Below, in pieces: positions 14,101 through 24,200 of a stretch of DNA of 60,000 nt. The stretch is from NCBI RefSeq assembly GCF_964340395.1, contig NC_135560.1, forward strand, positions 13,969,098 through 14,029,097, written 5' to 3'. How positions within the stretch are numbered: position 1 is the stretch's first letter; every line of letters starts with the position of its first letter. The position numbers and the translations under genes were made by a program. The stretch comes from Glandiceps talaboti. Lineage: Eukaryota; Hemichordata; Enteropneusta; Spengelidae. The notes under the pieces were generated by a model. It had not been told where the DNA came from. It worked only from the letters and a program-made list of their open reading frames with translations, and searched no databases.

Positions 14101-15294
14101 TTCTCACCTACAAGTTGTAAATCGATGAACATAGCTGGTGTTAATGTCTTTCTGGTCCGAGGATCCTCTACAGGTAGGCAACATACGATTAAGATGGTCT
14201 TACAGAAATCTATAATATGAATATCACTGTACTTTTTACTTGTATGATAGAAAGATAGGAAAATGAGTATACCTCAATGAATTCAGGTATCACCCATTTC
14301 TCTGCGGTCATTCGGTGGCGGGTTTCAAGCTAAATGCCCATCACAATTCATAGAGTAACAACAGCCTACGAACGCCCGCGACATAAACAGCGCCCTCTAG
14401 AGACGATGACGATGACGATGTATTGAAACTCACTTTGCTTCTGGTAAATCAACATTTAATCACTTGGGGACCTTTAACATCTAAATACACAGGTGAACTT
14501 GGCTATGAAATATACCATGACAAGGAACACACTGGTCAACTTTACAATGCCTTATTAGCAGCTGGTGAACGATACGGTGTTGGAGATTTTGGGTCCTATG
14601 CTGCAAATATACTCAGATTAGAGAAAGGTTACAGAGCGGTTGGTCTCGAAGTAAGTCATTTATGATACAATTAAGTTGGCAAATATCTCACGTGACTGTA
14701 ACGACTTGATTGAATGTTGTTGTTGTCACAAGACAAATGAGCATCTTTTTGAATAAAAGTTGACCAACCCTTTTAAACATATGTTGATGCCTATTCAACT
14801 AACAGATAAGACCGCAAACGTTTGAGTAATAGTCGCAATACTACTGTGTGAGCAACGAATTCTATTGTGGTCCGAACCACTGATGTGATTATTTCATCGA
14901 AATGTACTGGTGATGTGAAAATTACTTTATAATGTACATTTATACATATACAGTCATTGGAATGTTCGACTAATTATATTGTTTTTGTCTTTTGATATAC
15001 AGTTGACTGTTGATTACGACCCATACGAGGCTGGCATCCAACAATTCTTGAATGTAGATAAGGTACGCTGTTCACATTATTTACGGGACTCGATCGTGAG
15101 GACGCTTTATATGCTATGCATAGCGCCCTCAATGCTGGTTTATGTGATATAGAACTCATTTATTGAAATCAATGTTGTTACCTTAAAAAACTTTCTTTTT
15201 GAATTTACAAATCTGTATACTTTTGCTTTTTTTTCGATTCTGTTATCACAGAATCATTTGTTGGTATTGTGAGTTCTGTGATGTAGTTGTTTGT

Positions 15295-15345
<51 letters not shown>

Positions 15346-15390
15346 AACAATGACAGTCAGACACCCTCGAACAGACACAGAAAGGCAGGC

Positions 15391-15453
<63 letters not shown>

Positions 15454-16430
15454 GAAAATAAAGTTATTGTGTTTAAATATTAAATTGAAGCAATGGTTGG
15501 TATTCGTTATAATAAGAATCAGAATTAACTTTTGATAGCTAAACTTAATAATAATCCATTCATGAAAGTCTATTACAGTATCTCAATGAATAAGTACTGC
15601 AAACCTGGAGTATCATAATCAGTTAATTTCTCCTTATCACTCCAGGCGACCGACTTTATTGGAAAGGCTATCCTTCCGAAACTGAAAGAAAGTCAAAGTC
15701 AACAATTGGTATTATTATCGGTTGACAGTTCAAGTGACAATATTGATCCCGTACGGTATGAAAGTGTTTGGCATGATGGAAAGGTAATGATAAGATTCGC
15801 CAACATGTTATGCAAATAATTGCTTGCTATTATTCATATACATATCAGTGTGTTTGATGTATTGAGATACAAAACGCAATCAATCTAAAATTACTTTAAT
15901 TTGTTAATATATACATCAATAATTATACAGCTTGCAAGGTTGATTTCAAATACTGGGTAATTGTGTTGTACTCTTTCTATTTAATTAGTCTATTAAACTT
16001 AATGATCAGCAATTCATTAATTTGGCCGTGTATTCATAAAATAATTAACCACCAAACCCCGTTTTAATATCATCAGTGTCACGTCCATAAAAAGATCGAT
16101 TAATTTACTTCTAAGGTTCACTGTCGAAAGAAACGAAAGACGCAGAGAATAGAAGGGGAAGATTTACTCTGCCTTATAATATTGCAATTGTTTATCCTGC
16201 TTGCCACTGAATACATGTCACCGTGACAACGGGTCTTGTCTTCATTTCAGGTGGTTGGTACCACTACATCTGGTGGTTACAGTTACACAACTCAACAGAG
16301 CATTGCTTATGCATACCTACCTCTACACTTAACCTCCATTGGATCTCAAGTTCAAGTTGAAATGTTGGGTAAACAGTATGCAGGAAGAGTTATGCAAGAA
16401 CCACTGGTACAAGGTGAAGTGGGTCGCTGA
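5734..16430 (+). CDS. DMGDH: Dimethylglycine dehydrogenase, mitochondrial, copy 2 (complete)
   Basis: Fifteen exons: 5734-5891, 7564-7732, 8489-8587, 8951-9121, 9845-10049, 10637-10882, 11215-11413, 11853-12124, 12503-12720, 13580-13710, 13956-14173, 14493-14650, 15003-15062, 15646-15783, 16251-16430. They total 2622 nt, 873 residues plus TGA. Every intron is GT-AG and all phases join. The enzyme oxidises N,N-dimethylglycine to sarcosine in the mitochondrial matrix during choline and betaine breakdown, and delivers the methyl-derived carbon to tetrahydrofolate. Order along the protein: presequence, FAD-binding DAO domain (GGGCLG at 73-78; flavin-linking His108 in STWHAAG), a linker with the NWF and SFRRTNWF motifs, then GCV_T and C-terminal barrel domains (about 490-865). 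Sarcosine dehydrogenase and PDPR are relatives, but [20 protein letters not shown] and the [12 protein letters not shown] ending fit DMGDH best. The exon 2 acceptor (AAAAAG|A) is weak but is the one that keeps the phase. Confidence 0.94.
6121..6263. repeat. (CA)n / (CATA)n compound microsatellite in DMGDH-2 intron 1
   Basis: A CA run passes into a long CATA run, with a short return to CA near 6180-6190. Open frames read through it ([13 protein letters not shown]) are by-products of the repeat and not genes. Confidence 0.95.
6331..6389. mobile_element. Short foldback element, family A (59 bp)
   Basis: Begins AGTCTGCAAGGTACG and ends CGACGTATCTTACAGTC, which are reverse complements with a few mismatches. 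The interior GGGGCGCCCTCACACATCG recurs in the other family A copies in this window. Intron 1 of DMGDH-2. Confidence 0.65.
7262..7378. mobile_element. Foldback element, family A
   Basis: Terminal parts TAGACGCTCTGAGATACGTC and GGCGTACATTACAGCTA are diverged inverted repeats. The interior holds CCGCCCTCACCGGCC and its counterpart GATGTGTGAGGGCG. It matches the elements at 44846-44940 and 55055-55181. It lies about 190 bp before exon 2 of DMGDH-2. Confidence 0.6.
7818..8166. mobile_element. Inverted-repeat element between direct repeats, DMGDH-2 intron 2
   Basis: Arms of about 40 bp (7851-7891 and 8028-8064) are inverted copies; GCCTCTTTTACGGCACCGTC pairs with GACGGTGCCGTGAAAGAGGC. The outer flanks share a direct repeat of about 24 bp, TGACCAATGCATTRCAAAAT, at 7819 and 8138. 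The layout fits a non-autonomous DNA transposon inserted in, or carrying, a duplicated flank. Confidence 0.6.
11043..11136. repeat. (AT)n microsatellite in DMGDH-2 intron 6
   Basis: About 47 AT dinucleotides without interruption. It lies about 160 bp after exon 6 and 80 bp before exon 7. Confidence 0.97.
11636..11798. repeat. 30-bp minisatellite in DMGDH-2 intron 7
   Basis: Tandem copies of GCTTGGCTAGTAAACTTGGC followed by TAGTCTGCAG, about five units, the left ones degenerate. The minus-strand frame ([10 protein letters not shown] repeats) is open only because 30 is divisible by 3. It is intronic and 50 bp before exon 8. Confidence 0.92.
11853..16430 (+). other. DMGDH: DMGDH copy 2 linker and folate-domain exons (8-15)
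   Basis: Exon 8 finishes the DAO domain ([20 protein letters not shown]) and enters the linker. Exon 9 encodes [20 protein letters not shown] and the start of the aminomethyltransferase-like (GCV_T) fold. Exon 12 has [20 protein letters not shown] and the signature [13 protein letters not shown]. Exons 14-15 form the C-terminal barrel and end [15 protein letters not shown] followed by VQGEVGR and TGA. In this family the half-domain binds tetrahydrofolate and takes up the iminium or formaldehyde intermediate. The C-terminus is shorter than in copies 1 and 3, lacking any charged extension. Confidence 0.88.
15299..15450. repeat. (GA)n and (GACA)n microsatellites in DMGDH-2 intron 13
   Basis: A GA run at 15299-15341 is followed by a 45-bp unique piece and a GACA run at about 15388-15450. 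Confidence 0.95.
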
Positions 16431-19067
16431 ACAACACAATTATCAATCACACAAAAAAGACAGAGAGACATCTCCCACTGTCTGTGTACAAAAAGCTGGT
16501 CTAATTTCACAACTGTGTTGAGGAATTTTAGAAAATCTGTTTATAAAGCTAAGGATTTAAGACAAGAATTTTATATGGACGCCTGATATTGCTTGATAAA
16601 TTTATAAGTTTCTATAACAATTTACAACCTGGCGTATTCTGTTTTTCGTTATATTATGTAGTTGTGATTTTGCCGGGCCTGTGGCCTAAAAACAAATAAA
16701 CAATATAAAAAGATATTTCAATTCTTTTCAATAAAAATTCATTCGAAAATTGGTGTAGCATTTGTGGATAGTTTTAAAACAAGTCTGGGTGCGGTTGGCA
16801 GGTACATCAATCATAACTTACGCAAGTATGCAACATATTAATCATATTATTAAAAGGTCATTTCAAAAGCTTGGATTTATAAGGCGTATTTGCTCGAATT
16901 TCGACAACGTGCAAACCTTGAGAGATCTTTGTATATATCATATGTCAGAAGCAATTTAGAATACCGCTCAGTAGTCTGGTCCCCTCATCAGAACTACCTC
17001 AGTCAGAAAATTGAAAGGGTCCAAAAGAAATTCGTTAAATATATGTGCGTTAAGCAGGGTTATGTGTGCGTTAAGCAGGGTTATGTGTATAAGTCAGATC
17101 GATACTCAGAATTATGCGGCGTTTTAGTTTGCCTCCCTTATTTCTTAGTCGTAAATTTCTTGACCTGTGTTCTGTCGATAAATGTGTGAATTCTAGATAT
17201 ATAGTTTAATTTTTATGTTCCTCCAAGATGTTTTAGATTTAGTCCAAACATGCATTTTTATCGCGCTCTATGAGGCTTTTAAATAGTCTGTATCCTTATG
17301 GCATTGACCTTTTTACATCGTTTGCTGATTTTAAAAATGAATTGAAAGAGTTAATATATACAGACAGGTAATTTTACTTAATTTTGAATTTCTTTGTTTA
17401 TTGTATTTTCCTCATTGTGTAAAGGTATAGTATAATTGTTATTGTGATGTAGGGTACATGTTTTGTTCAATCATTTATTGTATAAAAATAAAAAAGTACT
17501 GCACACTATGTTAAACAATGGTCTATATTATATATATTATATAGGTCCCAACATGCATTTGTTATATAACGACGGAGTAACTTGTTTTTCCCTCCTGAAA
17601 ATCGGTTTTTTCATCCATCGCATAACTTTAGCGAACTTATGATAGTCTGCTTGGCCTAATGCCAAATTTTCAAATTAAAGAAAAACTTAATTTTTGAAAC
17701 AAAAACTTACACATTTTATAGCAAGAATTTTCAAAATAGTACGTTCGAGTTGTTCGCCCCTCGTATTGGCGTGCCATACTTTTCTGATCAAATAATGACC
17801 CAAATGATTCGATCAATGTGTTTTTCTGTCTCTGCTAAAGATACAGAAAATGTTAGAAGGATCGGCAGAGGCACGCCTTGCATGGGTATATCCCAAAAGC
17901 TGTTCACATTGTTCACATGACGGGAGAAATAGGTTCGTTATAACAATGGGAAAAATGGGCAGCCGATTACTACGAAATCATTGCATGTTCAACGAAGAGT
18001 TTGTCATCTTTCCACCTAACACACCCTCCTTCACTTCGGTCTAAAAATAGGAAAGAAAAAGTGAAAAAGTGCCTACATCAAGCTCTGTCAGACCTTCAAA
18101 CACACAAATTGAAAGTCCGTACACTAATAATTGCTACACAGAGCTTTATTAATTAGCGTAATATATGCATACAAGTAATTCTGACGGTTCAGTGACAAAC
18201 AGAAGTGTTAATTTTTTATATGGTGATTGTTTGTCCTTTATAAATAGAGTAGATGTACAATGTCTTTTAATTATTCAGACGTGTAATCTAATTAACATAC
18301 AATTGTTCACTTCCGAAATGTGACGTCATCGTAACGTGAAGTCCTTTGTTGTTCTTCACAATAACATATTGGCCTTGAATATTGCCGTCCGTCACTTGCA
18401 CTTTTTTGACCACACAGAGTATATTTCAAGTATACTCCGCTAGTCTAAAAATACCCTTCATTGGTGACAACAGTTATTCCTATGCTGCTATTAATCCGAA
18501 GAAATGGTAAATGAGCCCTAGCGCGCGTCCATAATTAATTTTCGTAGTTTTTATCGATACGATAGATTTGGGAATATATCGTCTGCTACAATAGCGCCAC
18601 CAGCGGCCAATATATATATGTACTTCAACACAACAACACGAAAACAGTGATAAATGGGGGCGGCAAAGCTGAAACGAAAGAACCAATGTGTCTTTGAGTG
18701 TATTTTAAAGGAATCATAAGTGAAAGTTCATAATCAAATAGCGATATTAGTGTCAGAAGAATATGTCCGCGGGTGAATTTGCGACGGACAAATTATATGC
18801 ACTACAGTGTATGACATTTAAACACAACTCGTAACCCTTACAACCCCTTCAAAATAGTGTCCACCAACGCACAAAGAATCGAGGCTATTATTCAAATGAG
18901 TTGTTGGCCTACATATTGTATGTAGATCGCACGTAATCAGCTGGTTGCTTCGTACACTTAAAAGTTCAGACTGATTGACGGTCGGTAACATTCGAGTGTC
19001 GTGCCGCACAACGTATAGATGAAAAATATTCTTATCGAAGTTTATTCACCGAGAGACTGTTTAAGAC
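16431..19067. other. Spacer between DMGDH copies 2 and 3
   Basis: The 3' end of copy 2 is probably marked by AATAAA at 16695-16700 or 16730-16735. A decayed reverse-transcriptase fragment follows (listed separately). From 17500 to 19067 no gene was recognised. The open frames there are short and lack family motifs. A consensus TGACGTCA (CRE-type) palindrome lies at 18321-18328, about 740 bp before the copy 3 start codon; its use as a regulatory site is only a guess. Confidence 0.55.
16824..17370 (+). mobile_element. Decayed non-LTR retrotransposon, C-terminal reverse-transcriptase remnant
   Basis: Two overlapping frames give SFQKLGFIRRICSNF and then YVRSNLEYRSVVWSPHQNYL and KIERVQKKFVKYM. 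This is the conserved thumb or C-terminal block of LINE-type endonuclease/reverse-transcriptase proteins. A later piece reads MRLLNSLYPYGIDLFTSFAD. A frame change near 16930, several stops and an internal 21-bp duplication (VCVKQGY twice, 17045-17086) show it is dead. The clade was not determined. Confidence 0.75.
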
Positions 19068-19225
19068 ATGGCTTTCATGAGAAGAGGTGACGTTTTTAGA
19101 AATCTAACGATGTCTCATAGACGTCTGCTGCAAAGCGAAATGCGACCACTCTTGAAAAATTTTCAGAAACAGTGGTTGCGGTCTATTAGCGATGTCAAAA
19201 ACGCAGACTCGAGCTACAGAAAAAG
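19068..19225 (+). CDS. DMGDH: DMGDH copy 3 exon 1: mitochondrial presequence
   Basis: ATG at 19068 opens [20 protein letters not shown] and continues through a Lys/Arg-rich, acid-poor segment ([18 protein letters not shown]) to ...SSYRKR, joined to YSTSRLQKR in exon 2. The donor is AAAAG|GTTTGT. Length (158 nt) and end phase equal those of copy 2 exon 1, and both begin MAF, although the rest is almost unalignable. This is typical of targeting peptides under weak sequence constraint. The exon is too short to stand out as an open frame by itself. The 2.3-kb intron that follows holds the palindrome at 20217-20245 and a TG/CG repeat. Confidence 0.82.
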
Positions 19226-21179
19226 GTTTGTATATAGCTAGTTACTGTCATATGTCTTTTGAGAAACTGTTCATATTGCGCTTTCCGTCTATATACAATT
19301 TTTATTTGACAGCGTATGACATTTGAGGATTTTATCGATAAAAAATATTAATAGACGAAAGTGTTTTTTTTTTTTTTTTACATTCTACTTTCCGGTATTC
19401 TGTGAACTACATTTTATTTTAGCGCTGGTTCTAAAACTTTCAGTTGTAGGGAACGATAGGCTTAATAAATGAAAAAAGGTCCATGGTACGAACGTCACTG
19501 TCCCCGAGATGATTTAAAGAAAATCCGAGCGCTGGTAGTGCGCAGTATACCAACAATGATGACCTTGACTTATTGTCAAAGTGAAACGTTCACGGACAAG
19601 AAAATATGACATTTGTTTTGAAATTATCAAGTCACTCGGTTACAAAATTTATAACGTTGACGCAGTTGTTCAGTTTGTTTCACCATTACGTTCGAGAGAG
19701 ATAGAGTTTATGGTTTGACCCATTTGTTATTGTGAGCTAGTAGATTGCATCATTGGTTTCAGTCGTCACATGACCAGTTTGTTATTGAAATCGCAGACAA
19801 TGCTTCGGCTCGAGATCTCGTTTCACACGCGATATGCAAATACCATGAGGCCCATGACATGTACAACGCTGCTCAAGCTATTAGTACTGTACATCATCGT
19901 ATGTATTTTTGTACCATTTCCAGAAACTATAGATCGCAGTCTTTTAATTTAAGTTTCCTACACGTTTTCCCTAAATTTACCCTCGCAGGTAGGCTATCCC
20001 TAAATATAAGATAATCGTGGAAGAGCGCGAGCGGTGGACTGCTATTTCGGACCGCAGTCCAAATATTGTATATTTTACAAAACAGATATTGAAACAAATT
20101 AAGTTAATACAAATTAATAAAAGTTAGACGTCTTAACCACTATTACAAATAGTAATTGTACGACTCGACTCTACAATGAGATGGATTTTGTGTATCATCG
20201 CTGTATTAAGTACCACCATGGAAGTAGAACTTCTACTTCCATGGTACCACCGTGGCGTGGTAAACTCCCTTCTCTTTCCTGGTGATGGCCTGTACCTTAG
20301 GCTTGGCTTTCCATGGACGATATAATACTTTTACCATCACACTGACGACTGACCTCTATTGCAAACAATAGAGTCGATCCTCTGAACACGTACAGACATT
20401 TGCACACTCTGTGCAACGTGCATCTAGTCATAAACCCTCCATCACCCTCAGAGAGGGGCCTTGATCTCAAGGTACGTATCGATGCTCGAAATCAAAAGAG
20501 GTATTGTTAACCGTCTGACGCAATCATTCGCACAGACTTGTGGGTAATCTCGCACTTGTAATGTACGTGCATAATCTCAAATCATTTACAAAGAAACCGC
20601 TTCGAACTGTAAAGGATATTCGATAAAAATAAGTATACTCACTGATACAGATGATGGAAGCAATTTCAAGTGAAAAAAGAATTTGAGTTTACTTATAATA
20701 AATATGATAAACTTATACTTGTATGACCATAAGCTTACTTGTATTTGTTGTAACTTAATTTCCGAATGTTGACAATGAAAAAAAAAATCATTATTTGTCC
20801 ATTGTCAAGATTTCAGATCGTTATTGGTAAAAATCAAATTGTTTTTGGTTTTGCACTATATTACACAGATCATTTATTATGGCTTCATTGCATTATTACA
20901 TTTCTGTACACTCGGCAGAAAACAGTTCTATAAATTGTAATCCGATGACCAGTTCATAGGGTCAAGGTCAGGGTCAATGTGCATACAACTAGGCAATTGA
21001 ATGGTATAACTAACTACGGTTCAACAGAAAATGTATAATAAATGTGATGACATCAGTTGTGAAATGATGGTTCACAAATCTTGAGATCTTCCGTTGGAAA
21101 TGATTTGAAACCCAATGGCGAGCCTGTATGCTATTTTAATGACACCAGCAAAACTAGTAGAATGAGTGAATCTATGGGT

Positions 21180-21238
<59 letters not shown>

Positions 21239-24200
21239 TGCGTGCGAGCGTGCACGCCATGTGTTGTGTGTATACGCATATGTTATAAAAGTAAATGACC
21301 CATTCCAGAGTTTCAATTGCCTAAAAAAGATCAGTTATGGAAAATAGTCTAGAAACTACATGTGTGCTCGTTTTCTACAATTTCCCACACATGTATAATT
21401 TCTACATGTTATGACAATGTTGAGGATATACTATAGTCATGATGCAACCAGTGAAGATAATAAGTCGTCACTATATTCTTTTATGCATGTTAGTAATAAA
21501 AATCTAAAAAAGATATAGTTCTCGCTGCCCCCTCTGATCCCGCCATTATGCATATCTTTAGGTATTCCACAAGCAGACTACAGAAACGTCTAAATGATCA
21601 AGCAGATACAGTTGTCATTGGAGGTGGTGCAATGGGAACAAGCACAGCATACCACTTAGCCAAGGCTGGGAAGAAAGATGTAGTATTATTGGAGAAGACA
21701 GAACTAACAGCTGGTGCAACTTGGCATGCTGTGAGTACAATGTCTTAGTGACACTGACAGCGGATATTTATTATCCATATGTATCTATTATCCATATACA
21801 TTTGTATATTTAAACTAATCTCACCATAAAGAGGCCTACAAAGTGTCCATATCTTAAACCATGCATCAACGTTTTCAAGATAAATTCTTCATTTATTTGA
21901 AACATTTCAGATCAAAATTTATGAATTTCCAATTATGTTTTTGGTCCATTATGTATTTCTTATTCTACAACGTACAAGATATGAATTTCCAAATATCTTT
22001 CAAGTTATCTTTGAAAATAATAAATCTCTGAATTTTCAATTTATTTTTTGTGCAATTATGTATTTCAAATTCAACAACTTACAAAATATGAATTTCCAAA
22101 TATCATGCAAGTTATCTTTAACAGTCATCTATAAATTTCAACCCTTACAGATAATATTCCTAATGGCATCATTATGTAACAATTTTAATACTAAATATGG
22201 TCATTCCAAACATATTATAGATAATTTCGATAAAAAAAAGATGCCCAGATGATAATGTCCTTAGTGATATCAATACCACAGATCATGAAATTCAAGAATG
22301 TATTTGTCACATAGCAAATACATTTCATACCTCCTCGTACAAATAAGACTTAGATCTGACCTCAATTTGACCTGATCTCAAAATAAAGCGTACGCATCTC
22401 AATGACATATAAATATGTCATCTACAAGGTCATGCAAAGAGACTCCAATAGGGTTTCCAAATTTGCCTGCAAACTCTTTTATCTGTGATAAATTATATAT
22501 TTTGTTACTTTTTGTGAATTATGTCAACTGTTACATGTTTATTCCTTTGCGTTGCAATATTTATTCAAACACATAATAATTCCCAGAGGAATTACTGAAG
22601 GTTACGATGACCTTAAATGAAATAAGAAATAAGTAAAATAGAATAAAATGAATTATACTGATACTTCAAATCAAAAGATGAAAATTATGGACAGAAAATA
22701 TCTGGGGAACAATTCTATTACATAATTGAAATATGCTAATGAGTTATATGAAATATTGCTGGGTCATATCTAGAATATACATTTTATATATTGGGCAATA
22801 TTAATGATAATATTACTAGTCATTCAGGATATCAATTTTGAATTATTTTAATATGATCATATCATCATGAAAATGAATAAAAATAATATATAATATATTA
22901 AGCAAGAACAAAAAAGTATAATATACTCGGAAACTTTCAATGGACATTCCAGAACTTTCGAATTCAGTGTTAAGGGCATTTCCTTAATTGCTTCCAGGGT
23001 AATACTATGAACATGTGTTTATAGCAAGTATTTATAGAAATGATCACAACAACAAATTTTTGAGTCTATCATAAACTATATATGATGTCTCTCAAACTTT
23101 ACTAAATGTTTTATTATCTTTTTGACAGGCTGGATTAGCAACTTTTTATCAACCTGTCATAAATATGAAAAAAATTACAACTGACAGTTTGAAACTGTAC
23201 AGAGAAATTGAGCAAGAAACTGGACAGGTAGGTTTACCAATGTGATTGGCTTTAACGTTTGGATTCTAAATTAAGCTCCAATAAAAAATAAAAATGTTTA
23301 CTTTGATTGTGTGAATGAATTCTATTTAGTGCAATTTTGAGGAGTGCTCAAAATTGGTAATTAAGACAGAAGTGCACCCCCCTGGGTCAGATAGAAATGC
23401 ACCCCCGGGTTGGTCAATTTGATTTTCTCCTTCAACCTGGTCATATTTGATACCCATCGTACCAATCATAGTCAAATTTTATTGAATTTATTTACAGCAT
23501 AAATTGATTAAATTGTCCGACAATCAGGAAGTGTAACTCCTGTAAATATTTATTTTGAAAATGATGTATATGGACTATCTCTTGATAGAATAGTCGACAT
23601 TTCTGTAAGTTCAGTTGAAAACAAGATGAGGAGAAAACTTCACTTGCATTAAAACTAAAACCCCAGAAGAATCTCATGAATTCAAGATCTATTTGTATTT
23701 GATTTATTCACCAAATAATGTGGTTTAGAATTTTGCAATTGTTTCTGATGTTGGCGACTTTTTCGCTTTCCAGGAAGTAGGGTTCCATCGACCAGGAAGT
23801 ATTCGGTTAGCATCTACACCAGAAAGGATTGATGAGTTCCGTTATCATATGCAAAGGAATGGCTGGCATACAAATGTACCCCAAAGAATCATAGGACCTG
23901 AAGAAATTCAAAAACTGCATCCTTTTCTAAATACTGACAAGGTAAATTACAACTGCTGACATCAGACCGTGGACGAACGGAACCTGTTACAAACAGGGAA
24001 AGTAAACTAAAACAGTTTTATAGCTACTTTGCATAATAGTTCAAAGTCACAAACAAATTTTCAGTTCCCCTGGCATTTCATGTACACGAAAGAGGCCATA
24101 AAACTGTTCTTATCAAACCATGGTGTGTAATACAAGTCTCTGCTGTTCCAACATGCTGAGCCAAGTGTTATTAATCCAATTCGGTAGTTTACTTTCCCTG

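Noticed and set aside
17850-18044. 64-residue open frame in the spacer before DMGDH-3.
   Set aside because: No splice context, conserved motif or paralogue.
18321-18328. TGACGTCA site as a CREB/ATF promoter element of DMGDH-3.
   Set aside because: An 8-bp site about 740 bp from the start codon is not enough evidence without a mapped promoter.
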